Below the pieces are notes generated by a model. It ran no database searches. It saw only the letters and a program-made list of their open reading frames with translations, and had not been told where the DNA came from. Made by a program: the position numbers and the translations under genes. A stretch of DNA of 64,000 nucleotides, from positions 1,498,001 through 1,562,000 of the forward strand of contig CP158972.1 of assembly GCA_040429635.1 (NCBI GenBank), given 5' to 3'. How positions within the stretch are numbered: the first letter of the stretch is position 1; the number at the start of each line of letters is the position of its first letter. The stretch comes from Tamlana crocina. Lineage in GTDB: Bacteria > Bacteroidota > Bacteroidia > Flavobacteriales > Flavobacteriaceae. This document shows positions 49,269 to 60,561 of the stretch, piece after piece.

Positions 49269-52200
49269 TTGCTTTTGCTGTTCATCATTTTGGTATTGGT
49301 GCTTTCTATTCCCTTTGTCCAAACCAATTTAGGTCGCTATGCTACCAAGCGTTTAAACGAAGAATTTAAAACCAATATTAATATTGGCGGGGTAAGCATG
49401 CAGTTTAATGGCGATGTAGAACTAAAAAACATTTACATTGAAGATTATAAACAGGATACGTTAATAAGCATCAAAGAACTGAATACGTCTATTTTAAGCT
49501 TTACCAATCTGGCCAATAGCAACTTGGCGTTTGGCGATATTGATGTTGAGGAGCTGTTTTTTAATATAAAAACCTATAAGGAGGAAGCAGAAACCAATCT
49601 CGATGTTTTTGTCCGAAAGTTTGAAAGCGACAATCCTAGAACCGAAAAGAGCAGTTTTTTGCTGTCGTCAAGCGATGTTTCGATCAATAATAGTATTTTT
49701 CTGTTGTCCGATGAAAATAGGGAAACTGTAGAGCGACTTCATTTTAACGATTTGAACATCAATGCCACCAATTTTTTAATTAACGGTAGTGATGTAAGCG
49801 CCCGAATTAACACTTTGTCATTTGAAGACAGCAGGGGTGTGGTGGTGAAAAACCTCATGACCAATTTTAGTTATACCTTAACCGATATGACGTTTGAGGA
49901 TTTGGAGGTGAAAACGCCGGGCTCTATTTTAAAGGGCGATTTAAAATTTTCATACAAAAGGGAAGACCTGCAGTTTTTTGAAGATAAGGTGCAGGTTACG
50001 GCCAATTTCGATGATTCCTCGGTTTTTTTGGATGAGCTCAACACCTTTTACAACGAGTTTGGGAAAAATCAAACCGCTCGGTTTAGTGTAAACCTGTCGG
50101 GAACCTTAAATGATTTGCAAGCCGATAATTTAAGATTGACCACCAGCTCCAGGACACTGGTTTATGGCGATATAAAATTTAAAAACCTGTTGAACAAAGA
50201 GCCGGGCAATTTCTATATGAACGGTGATTTTTGGAATTTGTCGTCAACGTACAACGATTTAAAAGACTTGTTGCCCAATGTTTTGGGCGATGCCATTCCG
50301 TCGTCGTTCGAGCGTTTGGGGCAATTCACTATTGTGGGAAATTCGCAAGTAACAGAATCGACCGTTTTGGCCGATATTAAAATTGACACCGAATTGGGAA
50401 TGGTGAATTCTAATTTAGAAATCACTAAAATAAACGATATCGATAATGCCGATTATAAGGGTAATATTGTTTTTGAAGCCTTTGATTTTGGAACGTTTTT
50501 AAACGACCCTACCATTGGCCAAGGTTCTTTGGATTTTGATGTAAACGGAAAAGGCTTCGTGGCCGAAACTATCGATACTCAAGTAAAAGGCGATGTTTTT
50601 GAAGTGATTTATAACAATTACAACTACAAAAACATCAAGGTGGCCGGAAACATTATGAACAAGATTTTTGATGGAAACTTAATGGTGAATGACAAAAATT
50701 TAAAACTAAACTTTAACGGTTTGGTAGATTTTTCCGAAGCGGTTAAAAAATACGACTTCGAGGCCGTGATAGATCACGCCGATTTAAACACGCTCAATTT
50801 TGTGAAGCAGGATAGTATTTCGGTATTGACCAGCCGTGTAAAAATGAATATGAACAGTAGTGGCCTTGACGATGCCTACGGAAAATTAACTTTTACCAAT
50901 ACGGTTTACAGAAATGAGCATGACACTTATTATTTCGATAAGTTTGATATTTCGTCTCGGTTTGATGGCGATATAAGATCTGTAGAATTCAACTCGCCCG
51001 ATATTATCGATGGCAGTCTGTATGGCAAGTTCCTTGTAAAAGATCTTAAAAAGCTATTCGAAAATTCCATTGGGCATATTTATACCAATTACATTCCGCA
51101 CGAAGTAAAAACAAATCAGAGCGTCGATTTCAATTTTAAAATATATAACAAAATTGTCGAGGTGATATTCCCCGATATCGAATTGGGTAAAAACACCTTT
51201 ATCCGCGGAAGGGTGGAAAGCGAAGAAGAACGCTTTAAACTCACTTTTAAATCGCCCAAAATTAAATTGTTGGACTATTACGCTGATGGTATAGAAATCC
51301 AGGTAGACAATAACAACCCGCTGTTTAATACCTATGTGGAAATTGATAGTTTGGATGCCAAATATTACCAAGTATCCGATTTCAATTTGATTAATGTTAC
51401 CGTAAATGACACACTGTTTATGCGATCGGAATTCAATGGAGGGAAACGAGGTAACGATAGCTACAATTTAAGTTTTTACCATACTATAAATGAAGCAAAC
51501 GAGTCGGTGGTTGGGTTTAAAAAATCCGATGTCACCATAAAAAACAACAAGTGGTACATCAATGAAGCGCAAGACCGTTTTCATAAAATAGCCTTCGATA
51601 AAAAGTTGACCAAACTGGATATCAACAAGTTTAAAATTAATCATAAAAACGAAGAAATCAAACTTTCGGGTTTTTTGAAAGATTCCACCCAAAAGGATAT
51701 AAAGTTAGATTTTACCAATGTCGATTTAGCTAAGATTACTCCAGATATCGATAGTTTGTCGCTCGCCGGAAATGTTAACGGTAAATTGGATATTCTTCAG
51801 AAAAACGGTAGTTATTTGCCCAATTCGTCCATAGTGATTGATCATTTAACCGTAAACGATTTTTTATTGGGTTCGTTTGATGCTACGGTAACCGGAAACG
51901 AATCGCTTACCAACTATGTGGTTAATGCCAGTATAAAAGACGATACGGCCAAATCGTTCACCGCAAAAGGCGATATTAGCGTTGCGGGTAAGCAGGCCGA
52001 CATTAGTGTAGCTTTAAATTTTAATGATTTTAATTTATTCCCGTTAAACCCACTGCTGGAAGGCGTTTTAACCAATATTAGAGGTACGGTTACAGGAGAT
52101 GTAAATGTGGGAGGCGATTTAAAACGCCCTAACATTGATGGCGAATTGAACATTAAAAAAGGTGGTTTGGGCATACCGTATTTAAATGTGGATTACGATT

Positions 52201-53663
52201 TTAATAGTAGTGCCTCACTTACTTTAAAAGAGCAAACCTTTATTTTCAACAATATAAAACTAACCGATACCAAACACAATTCAAAAGGAACTTTAAGTGG
52301 TTCGTTAAGTCATGTTAATTTTTCTAATTGGAGTATGGGTTTAGAAATTAACACGCCACGCTTGTTGGTTTTAGATACCAAAGAGACTGAAGATGCTTTA
52401 TACTATGGTACTGGTTTTATTGGTGGTCGTGCTCGATTAAACGGCCCAACCGAGCAGTTGGTAATAAGTGTGGTGGGCGAAACCAAACGCGGCACCGTGT
52501 TTAAAATTCCGTTGACGGATGCCGAATCCTTCGGTGATAACTCGTATATCCATTTTATTACCAAAGAAGAAAAAGAAGCGAAAAAGAAAGGTACCGAAAT
52601 TGTTTTTGAAGAAATTAAAGGTTTGGAAATGGACTTCGATCTTGATGTTACAGAAGATGCCGAAGTAGAAATTATCATTGATAAAGAAACGGGGCATTCC
52701 CTTAAAGGGCGCGGACGCGGAGGTCTTTTAGTTGAGATAAATACCAATGGCAAGTTTGATATGTGGGGCGATTTTGCCGTATTCGAAGGGGTTTATAATT
52801 TCGCTTATGGCGGATTGATTCAAAAGGAATTTATCGTACAGCCCGGTGGAACCATTGCCTGGGATGGCGACCCGTTGAAAGCCCAAATAGATATGTTGGC
52901 TATTTACCGAACACAAGCCAACCCGTCGCCGTTATTGGATAATCCCATCAATCGTAGTATTCCGGTTGAACTTAATATTGAGCTTACAGGCGATTTGGAG
53001 CAACCCAACCCAGACTTCACCTTCGAGTTTCCTAATGTGAATTCTACCGTAAAATCGGAGCTGCAGTATCGATTGGAGTCGGTTGACGACCGTCAAAATC
53101 AGGCATTGTATTTAATTTCCACAGGATCATTTTCGCGAGGTTTGAACGCGCTTAATTTTTCGGGAACCATTGCCGAACGTTTAAACGGTATTATAAATGG
53201 TATTTTTACCAGTGGTGATAGTAAAATCAATATAGGGTTGAACTACGAAGCTGGTCAAAATCGTCCCGATTACCAAACTGACGACCGTTTTGGAGTAACG
53301 CTTCAAACACAAATCAGCGATCGGGTATTGATAAATGGAAAAGTGGGAGTGCCTGTTGGTGGCGCAACCGAAACCGTTGTTGCGGGCGATGTGGAAATCG
53401 ATTTTCTTTTAAATGAAGAAGGCACTTTAACGGCGAAAGTATTCAACAGGGAAAATAGTATTCGTAATTTTGGTGAAGCCATTGGCTATACGCAGGGCGT
53501 CGGATTGTCGTATAATGTAGATTTCGATACGTTTAAAGAACTACTTCAAAAATTGTTTGCCAATTCTAAGGAAGAGGAAGATGAGGTTTTTGAAGAGCAG
53601 CCGGAAAAAGAAGAAACCACCGCCCTTCCTGATTTTATATCGGTTAAACCACCCGAAGAATAA
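49269..53663 (+). CDS. tamB: TamB/DUF490 translocation-assembly protein
   Basis: A very large (1464 aa from the first TTG) membrane-anchored protein that spans the periplasm. It is a TamB-like beta-taco with a C-terminal DUF490 domain (about 1010-1390, including GRGGLLVEINTNGKFDMWGDFAVFEGVYNFAYGG). The N-terminal hydrophobic anchor (about 1-20, LLLFIILVLVLSIPF) continues into upstream frame (IKKILKILSQIIGI), so the true start is probably before 49269; the start is discussed as a finding. It forms a bridge for lipid transport or outer-membrane assembly with TamA-like partners. The acidic tail (EEEDEVFEEQPEKEE) is unusual but common in this group. Confidence 0.88.
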   Translation: MLLLFIILVLVLSIPFVQTNLGRYATKRLNEEFKTNINIGGVSMQFNGDVELKNIYIEDYKQDTLISIKELNTSILSFTNLANSNLAFGDIDVEELFFNIKTYKEEAETNLDVFVRKFESDNPRTEKSSFLLSSSDVSINNSIFLLSDENRETVERLHFNDLNINATNFLINGSDVSARINTLSFEDSRGVVVKNLMTNFSYTLTDMTFEDLEVKTPGSILKGDLKFSYKREDLQFFEDKVQVTANFDDSSVFLDELNTFYNEFGKNQTARFSVNLSGTLNDLQADNLRLTTSSRTLVYGDIKFKNLLNKEPGNFYMNGDFWNLSSTYNDLKDLLPNVLGDAIPSSFERLGQFTIVGNSQVTESTVLADIKIDTELGMVNSNLEITKINDIDNADYKGNIVFEAFDFGTFLNDPTIGQGSLDFDVNGKGFVAETIDTQVKGDVFEVIYNNYNYKNIKVAGNIMNKIFDGNLMVNDKNLKLNFNGLVDFSEAVKKYDFEAVIDHADLNTLNFVKQDSISVLTSRVKMNMNSSGLDDAYGKLTFTNTVYRNEHDTYYFDKFDISSRFDGDIRSVEFNSPDIIDGSLYGKFLVKDLKKLFENSIGHIYTNYIPHEVKTNQSVDFNFKIYNKIVEVIFPDIELGKNTFIRGRVESEEERFKLTFKSPKIKLLDYYADGIEIQVDNNNPLFNTYVEIDSLDAKYYQVSDFNLINVTVNDTLFMRSEFNGGKRGNDSYNLSFYHTINEANESVVGFKKSDVTIKNNKWYINEAQDRFHKIAFDKKLTKLDINKFKINHKNEEIKLSGFLKDSTQKDIKLDFTNVDLAKITPDIDSLSLAGNVNGKLDILQKNGSYLPNSSIVIDHLTVNDFLLGSFDATVTGNESLTNYVVNASIKDDTAKSFTAKGDISVAGKQADISVALNFNDFNLFPLNPLLEGVLTNIRGTVTGDVNVGGDLKRPNIDGELNIKKGGLGIPYLNVDYDFNSSASLTLKEQTFIFNNIKLTDTKHNSKGTLSGSLSHVNFSNWSMGLEINTPRLLVLDTKETEDALYYGTGFIGGRARLNGPTEQLVISVVGETKRGTVFKIPLTDAESFGDNSYIHFITKEEKEAKKKGTEIVFEEIKGLEMDFDLDVTEDAEVEIIIDKETGHSLKGRGRGGLLVEINTNGKFDMWGDFAVFEGVYNFAYGGLIQKEFIVQPGGTIAWDGDPLKAQIDMLAIYRTQANPSPLLDNPINRSIPVELNIELTGDLEQPNPDFTFEFPNVNSTVKSELQYRLESVDDRQNQALYLISTGSFSRGLNALNFSGTIAERLNGIINGIFTSGDSKINIGLNYEAGQNRPDYQTDDRFGVTLQTQISDRVLINGKVGVPVGGATETVVAGDVEIDFLLNEEGTLTAKVFNRENSIRNFGEAIGYTQGVGLSYNVDFDTFKELLQKLFANSKEEEDEVFEEQPEKEETTALPDFISVKPPEE

Positions 53664-53798
53664 CAAGTTTTTTTGTTATATTCTCAATTATCGAAATACT
53701 AAAACGTTGTAGTTTTAAAAAAGCATTAAATTGCTAAAAATGCTTTAGATATATGGTATTAGTTTATTAATTTTACGCTTCAAAATTTAAAAATACGA

Positions 53799-55804
<2,006 letters not shown>

Positions 55805-55829
55805 TTTGAAGATTATTTAATATAATGAG

Positions 55830-55870
55830 CTCCGCAGTACTTTTTGTTAAGTGCTGTGGAGTTTCTTTTT
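55830..55870 (+). terminator. Terminator of the pfkA-gap operon
   Basis: A 13-bp stem (CTCCGCAGTACTT / AAGTGCTGTGGAG, with two G-U pairs) with loop TTTGTT and a T-rich tail (TTTCTTTTT). Confidence 0.88.
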
Positions 55871-55882
55871 AGCTTTATACTT

Positions 55883-56755
55883 ATGATTTTAATTGTAGAT
55901 AGTGGTTCTACAAAATCCGATTGGATTGCTGTAGATTATAACGGAAATAAACTATTGGAAAAGGTTCGTACAGAAGGCCTTAATCCTGCTATTTTAAGTG
56001 AAAGCAAATTGGCCAAGCGCATCCAAAAAAGCGACGTTTTGGTTGAAAATAGCCCGAATGTAACGCATCTTTATTTTTATGGAGCAGGATGTGGTACCGA
56101 TAACGCCAAAAAGTTATTGACTGGGGTTTTAAAAGACCTTTTTCCTAATGCCCATGTCGAGGTGAATGAAGATACACTCGCGGCAGTTTATTCAACAATT
56201 AATCATCCAAAAGAAGCGGCAGTAGTTTGTATTTTGGGAACAGGATCGAACTGCAGCTATTTTGATGGCGAAAAACTGCACCAACGTGTAATTTCTTTAG
56301 GCTACACCTTAATGGACGATGCTTCAGGAAACTACTACGGTAAGCAGCTTATTCGTGATTATTATTACAATCACATGCCAGAAAATATAAAGGTGGCTTT
56401 TGGTAGTAGATACAATATGGAGGCCGATTTTATTAAGAACAATCTTTATAAAAAACCTAGCCCGAATGCGTATTTGGCCAATTTTGCTGAATTTATGTTT
56501 TTGAATAAAGATTCCGAGTACACCATAAACCTTATCAAGAAAGGCATCCGTCTTTTCGTCGAAAATATGATTATGCAATATAAAGAGGTGCTCGAAACAA
56601 CACCTGTACATTTTGCGGGATCTATTGCTTATTACGCGCAAGAAGAAATTAAGCAAGTGGCCGAAGAAATGGGCTTTATTGCCGGTAACTTCCAGCGTAG
56701 ACCAATTGACGGTTTAATACCCTTCCATGTTGAAAATTTAAAAAAGCATAAGTAA
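55883..56755 (+). CDS. N-acetylglucosamine kinase-like ATPase (BadF/BadG/NAGK)
   Basis: A 290-aa ASKHA-fold kinase when started at the ATG at 55883, where MILIVDSGSTKSDWIAVD begins; an ATG at 55844 lies inside the gap terminator and is rejected. Phosphate loops are VDSGSTKSDW and ILGTGSNCSYFDG. The middle has GYTLMDDASGNYYGKQL, typical of the NAGK/GspK group. It may phosphorylate N-acetylglucosamine from cell-wall recycling or chitin; the substrate is unproven. A strong terminator separates it from gap. Confidence 0.85.
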   Translation: MILIVDSGSTKSDWIAVDYNGNKLLEKVRTEGLNPAILSESKLAKRIQKSDVLVENSPNVTHLYFYGAGCGTDNAKKLLTGVLKDLFPNAHVEVNEDTLAAVYSTINHPKEAAVVCILGTGSNCSYFDGEKLHQRVISLGYTLMDDASGNYYGKQLIRDYYYNHMPENIKVAFGSRYNMEADFIKNNLYKKPSPNAYLANFAEFMFLNKDSEYTINLIKKGIRLFVENMIMQYKEVLETTPVHFAGSIAYYAQEEIKQVAEEMGFIAGNFQRRPIDGLIPFHVENLKKHK

Positions 56756-56771
56756 ATCAAGCCAAACATTT

Positions 56772-57989
56772 ATGTCGACAAGGCATGTAGCTTACTATAT
56801 TTCTAATAGTGCCAATAAGCAACAGCTTATTGATGAACTTTTATCTGGTGAGCGGTATAAGCCGCTCTCTGGTTTAAAGGGGAGTTTGTTTTCTGAAATT
56901 ACAGTCAATAAATTTATAGATAAAGAAAAGCGGCACGATGATTTTAGTGTACTTACCGATACTAAAAATAGCCTAGAGCATTCATCGCAAGGCGAGCGCA
57001 AAAAAGCCCTGCTCAGGTATTTAATCAATCAAAACCCCGATTATATTATTGTAGATAATGTATTCGATAGTTTAGATGTAGCCACACAAGCCAACATTTC
57101 CAATACGCTCAAGGATTTAAGCCAAACCAAACCCATCATTCAAATAACCAGCAGAAAGCGAGATATTCTTCCGTTTATAAAAACGATTTATACTTTCAAA
57201 AACGGCGAATTCGTAAAAGCGGATGGTGAATTGAAAACCGATGACAAAAATTATTTTGTAAACGATTTACCCGAGCCCGAACATGTTCCAACAGAAGTGT
57301 TCAATCCGTTGGTTAAATTCAACAAGGTAAACGTAGCCTATGGGGGGCGCACCATTGTAAAGGATATTTGTTGGGAAATAAAACCAGGGGAATTTTGGCA
57401 ATTGGTAGGACCTAATGGATCGGGAAAAAGCACATTACTCACCTTAATTTCGGGAGATAACCCCAAAGCCTATAACCAAGATGTTTTTTTGTTCGGAATG
57501 AAAAAGGGCACCGGAGAAACGGTTTGGGATATTAAAAGCAATATAGGCCATTACACCTCCGAAATGCTTCGTGGTTTCAGGCGATTGGATTCCATCGAAA
57601 AAATGATTCTTTCTGGTTTTTTTGATTCCATCGGACTCTATAAATACCCCACCGAAAGACAAGTTCATATTGCTCACCGATGGCTAAAACTCATTGGGCT
57701 GTATGATAAAAAAGATAAAGATTTTGTGTTTCTTTCTGCTGGTCACAAACGTTTGGTGCTCATTGCCCGCGCTATGGTAAAACATCCGCCATTGCTTATT
57801 CTGGATGAACCTACCAACGGACTCGATGATGCCGATGCCAAAATATTTTCGCAACTCATCAATAAAATATCAGAAGAAAGTCGCACGGCCATTCTATATG
57901 TGTCGCACCGAAAGGAAGAGCACATCAATCCACATTTTACCTATCAGCTAACGCCATCAGAAACGGGGTCTACTGGGCAACAGGTGTAG
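56772..57989 (+). CDS. ModF-like ABC protein with a degenerate first ATPase half
   Basis: A 405-aa cytosolic protein with two ABC-ATPase halves. The second half (about 180-395) is complete: Walker A VGPNGSGKST (about 213-222), the signature region LSAGHKRLVLIARAM (H in place of the usual Q) and Walker B LLILDEPTNGLDD. The first half (about 1-160) keeps a signature-like SSQGERKK and a Walker B YIIVDNVFDSLD but lacks a Walker A, so only one site is likely to bind ATP in the usual way. The overall pattern (PGEFWQLVGPNGSGK, SGDNPKAYNQDVFLFG) resembles ModF, a molybdenum-linked protein of unclear role. It follows the kinase gene by 16 bases. Confidence 0.82.
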   Translation: MSTRHVAYYISNSANKQQLIDELLSGERYKPLSGLKGSLFSEITVNKFIDKEKRHDDFSVLTDTKNSLEHSSQGERKKALLRYLINQNPDYIIVDNVFDSLDVATQANISNTLKDLSQTKPIIQITSRKRDILPFIKTIYTFKNGEFVKADGELKTDDKNYFVNDLPEPEHVPTEVFNPLVKFNKVNVAYGGRTIVKDICWEIKPGEFWQLVGPNGSGKSTLLTLISGDNPKAYNQDVFLFGMKKGTGETVWDIKSNIGHYTSEMLRGFRRLDSIEKMILSGFFDSIGLYKYPTERQVHIAHRWLKLIGLYDKKDKDFVFLSAGHKRLVLIARAMVKHPPLLILDEPTNGLDDADAKIFSQLINKISEESRTAILYVSHRKEEHINPHFTYQLTPSETGSTGQQV

Positions 57990-58006
57990 GGGAAAAGCAA
58001 TGTGCT

Positions 58007-58921
58007 TTAGCTCTCCGTTCCCAGCAAATCGATTAAGGCAGGTTCCAAATAATTAAATTTATAATGGAAACCTTTATCCTGAATGGTTTTCGAGCTGACA
58101 CGCTGGCTTTCAAATAATAAAATATGCATTTCGCCCAAAACCAACTTCATAAAAAATTGGGGAATATTGGGTAAAAACAAAGGTTTTTTTAAAACCTTGG
58201 CTACGGTTTTGGTAACATCGGTATTGCTTACTGGGTTAGGTGCGACCCCGTTATAAACACCACTTAACTGGTTTTCGGCAACGTATAAAAACATTCGTGC
58301 CAAATCTGTAATATGTATCCACGATTGCCATTGTTTGCCGCTACCAAAGGCAGCACCCACGCCTAATTTAATGGGCTTGGCCATTTGTGGTAAAGCACCA
58401 CCTTTTTCAGAAAGCACCAAGCCAATCCTAATTTTCGAAACCTCTACACCCACTTCGGAAAAAGCGTCGACTGCTTTTTCCCAAATGTGCACCACTTTGC
58501 CCAAAAACGACGGACTAATTTGATTGAAAGTTTGGTCGTAATAGTTTGTTAATGAATCGGGGTATACCCCAATGGCACTGGCCGAAACCACGTGCTTTAT
58601 TTGGTGATTTTCACCTTTTAAATTATTTATTAGAAGTTCTGTGGTGTTTTTTCGGCTATTGATAATGGTCTTTTTGTAAGCGGGCGTCCATCGTTTAGCA
58701 ACCGTTGCGCCCGCCAAATGGATAATTGTATCTACTCCTTCAAAACATTGGGTGTCGATGTATTCATCCTTCGGGTTCCAATAGAACCCTTTGTAGTTTT
58801 CTTGATTTTCAATTTTGGATTTACTCGTGGTTAAATAGTGTACCTCAATATCTTTTTCATGGCATAGCTTAACTATTTCCTGTCCGATTAATCCTGTTGC
58901 TCCTGTAATTAAAATGCGCAT
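58007..58921 (-). CDS. TIGR01777-family epimerase-like protein (YfcH)
   Basis: A 304-aa SDR-type protein. The NAD-binding motif RILITGATGLIGQEIV, the NADP-region SKSKIENQENY, the catalytic-like Tyr in YPDSLTNYYD and a DUF1731 C-terminal domain (about 250-304, PLFLPNIPQFFMKLVLGEMH...LLFESQRVSSK) are visible. Such proteins are related to YfcH and cell-division-associated HtpX-like regions, but the reaction is unknown. It converges with the ModF-like gene, 17 bases apart. Confidence 0.87.
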   Translation of the reverse strand: MRILITGATGLIGQEIVKLCHEKDIEVHYLTTSKSKIENQENYKGFYWNPKDEYIDTQCFEGVDTIIHLAGATVAKRWTPAYKKTIINSRKNTTELLINNLKGENHQIKHVVSASAIGVYPDSLTNYYDQTFNQISPSFLGKVVHIWEKAVDAFSEVGVEVSKIRIGLVLSEKGGALPQMAKPIKLGVGAAFGSGKQWQSWIHITDLARMFLYVAENQLSGVYNGVAPNPVSNTDVTKTVAKVLKKPLFLPNIPQFFMKLVLGEMHILLFESQRVSSKTIQDKGFHYKFNYLEPALIDLLGTES

Positions 58922-59040
58922 GTTCTTTTTTTATAAAATTACAAAACGAAAGGTGCCATACTTCGATTTTAGGTTAGGTTTAACAGATTGAGCTATGTAA
59001 GCATTGATTTTCAATGAACAAAACACGGTTTAATCATTTT

Positions 59041-59239
59041 GTTGCTCTCAGCATTTAGACCTGAGTTTTATTGTCTTTTTAAATCGCTGAATGTTACGCT
59101 TTTTTTACAAGCGCGTAACATTTAGCTCTGTGAAGTTATTCTGAATCGCTGAATGCTTCGTTGCTCTCAGCATTTAACTTCTGTTTTTACTTTTTTTGAG
59201 TCGTTGAATGTCACGCTTCTTTCCAAGCGCGTAACATTT
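59041..59239. repeat. Tandem duplication of the mnmD 3' end
   Basis: Two copies of an 80-83-bp unit: copy A 59041-59123 and copy B 59160-59239. Both run from GTTGCTCTCAGCATTT, through a diverged middle, to a GCGCGTAACATTT block. Copy B includes the last codons of mnmD (its stop is at 59211-59213); copy A is downstream of the gene and has lost the frame. A third short piece (TCGCTGAATGC) lies at about 59145-59158. Confidence 0.85.
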
Positions 59240-59957
59240 CACGTTTTCCAGGTGGGCCGGGCAACTTTTCAACCAAAAAGCCAACGCTTTGCATGGCTCG
59301 GCGAACACTGCCTTTAGCCGAATACGTCACCAAAACACCGTTAGGTTTTAAGGCGTTGTACATATGTTTAAAAATCTCTTCCGTCCATAATTCTGGTTGA
59401 ACACGTGCCCCAAAGGCATCAAAATAAATTAAGTCGAAACAGGATTCATCATCAATTTCAGAAAAGAATTGTTGCCGTTTGGTCAGTGAAAAGGAGTCTG
59501 TAATATGATGGTTTTCTCCCCAAGTAATATCATGGATTTTTTTGAAAATAGAAGCGCTATTTTCGGCTTTTAATTCTTGTGTGTAATTCAGTTTTGAGAT
59601 GTGATCCCCTAAAACAGGGTAAGCTTCAACCCCAACATAATTAATGTTTTGGTTCAATTTTTCGGCTTCCAAAAGGGTGATAAAAGTGTTTAAACCTGTG
59701 CCGAAACCGATTTCTAGAATTGAAATTCTATCAAAACCTGAGTTGTAAGACTTCTCGACTTCGCTCGAAGTGACATTTTGTGGTGATAGTATAACATTTT
59801 TAGAATGATACCTTTCGTTGCAATAGTGCAAACCATGTTTTATAAAGACGTGGTATGCCTCTTGAATGGCGCCGTGCTTGGAGTGGTACTGTTCGTTCCA
59901 TTCGGGGATGTGGATGGTGGTAGAACCATCAGCCGTAACGATTATTTCTCTTTTCAA
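59211..59957 (-). CDS. mnmD: tRNA 5-methylaminomethyl-2-thiouridine methyltransferase MnmD
   Basis: A 248-aa class I methyltransferase that methylates the wobble uridine side chain of tRNA. It matches the MnmC N-terminal domain but is free-standing here: motif I SILEIGFGTGLNTFITLLEA, the substrate motif LIYFDAFGARVQPELWTEE, and the C-terminal VTYSAKGSVRRAMQSVGFLVEKLPGPPGKREMLRAWK. Residues about 50-77 (YHSKNVILSPQ to SGFD) appear to be an extra loop, and part of it is encoded by a REP-like palindrome (59751-59775). The 3' end is part of the duplication at 59041-59239. Confidence 0.9.
   Translation of the reverse strand: MKREIIVTADGSTTIHIPEWNEQYHSKHGAIQEAYHVFIKHGLHYCNERYHSKNVILSPQNVTSSEVEKSYNSGFDRISILEIGFGTGLNTFITLLEAEKLNQNINYVGVEAYPVLGDHISKLNYTQELKAENSASIFKKIHDITWGENHHITDSFSLTKRQQFFSEIDDESCFDLIYFDAFGARVQPELWTEEIFKHMYNALKPNGVLVTYSAKGSVRRAMQSVGFLVEKLPGPPGKREMLRAWKEA
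59751..59775. repeat. REP-like palindrome inside mnmD
   Basis: Bases 59751-59775 run from CTTCTCG through a palindromic core (ACTTCG-CT-CGAAGT) to GACA. This is the arm type of a common flavobacterial intergenic repeat. It lies in frame inside mnmD and encodes residues about 61-69 (NVTSSEVEK), with no stop introduced. Confidence 0.6.
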
Positions 59958-59963
59958 AGGTGG

Positions 59964-60467
59964 TTAGTTTATCAATAAAACACCGTCAGCTTCAAATGAA
60001 AGAGTGCGCTTTGGTGTTGTGATTTTGGCAATTTCTTCTTCCGTTTTTCCGGCGTCTTGGGCATAATGACGTAATTCTTCAACCGGAACCTCGTTTACAA
60101 AAGCCTTACCGTTTACGATGATTTCTTTTCCGGCAATATCTTTCGGTACAAAAAATCCGTAGTCTTTAAACTTCACCATCACTTCGTTGCCGTTTTCCAA
60201 ATCCAACTGCATCCAGCAACCTTTGGTTTGGCACACACTGTTCACTTTGGCTTTAATTTTAGAATTGATGCTATCGCCCACAGACATCGTTTTATAATGC
60301 GCTGCCATGGAAGTCGCGGCTACAGCATCGTCTGGAACAATGGTTTTTCCGAAGGATTGATAATTGGTTTCTGAAATGCTTTGCGGTATTTCAGGAACTT
60401 GTTTGGTTTTATTTTTGCAAGATAGTAATGTGAATGCACAAAAAACGAAGACGGTTATGGGCTTCAT
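59964..60467 (-). CDS. DUF4920 lipoprotein
   Basis: A 167-aa lipoprotein: the SPII signal MKPITVFVFCAFTLLSC gives Cys17, followed by a charged linker (KNKTKQVPEIPQS). The DUF4920 domain (about 55-165) contains SKIKAKVNSVCQTKGCWMQLDL with its Cys pair, which may bind metal or form a disulfide, and MVKFKDYGFFVPKDIAGKEIIVNGKAF. The family is periplasmic and has an OB-like fold; function is unknown. It ends 6 bases before mnmD starts, so the two are co-transcribed. Confidence 0.87.
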   Translation of the reverse strand: MKPITVFVFCAFTLLSCKNKTKQVPEIPQSISETNYQSFGKTIVPDDAVAATSMAAHYKTMSVGDSINSKIKAKVNSVCQTKGCWMQLDLENGNEVMVKFKDYGFFVPKDIAGKEIIVNGKAFVNEVPVEELRHYAQDAGKTEEEIAKITTPKRTLSFEADGVLLIN

Positions 60468-60532
60468 AAGGTTAATATTTCAATTTTAAACGATTTATGT
60501 AAATATACCGCTTTTTTAAAAACGATTTTCTT

Positions 60533-60540
60533 TAAATTTG
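60533..60540 (+). promoter_or_regulatory. -7 box before ilvE
   Basis: TAAATTTG fits TAnnTTTG 21 bases before the ilvE ATG. A clear -33 element is not visible at 17-23 bases. Confidence 0.45.
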
Positions 60541-60561
60541 TGTCTTTAAATAACTGGACTT

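Noticed and set aside
53720-53746. Hairpin after tamB (AAAGCATT/AATGCTTT) as terminator
   Set aside because: The stem is only 8 bp, AT-rich and has no T-run, so it is not reliable enough to list.
55844-55882. Longer start for the NAGK-like gene
   Set aside because: The added residues are the gap terminator read as protein; family homology begins at the ATG at 55883.
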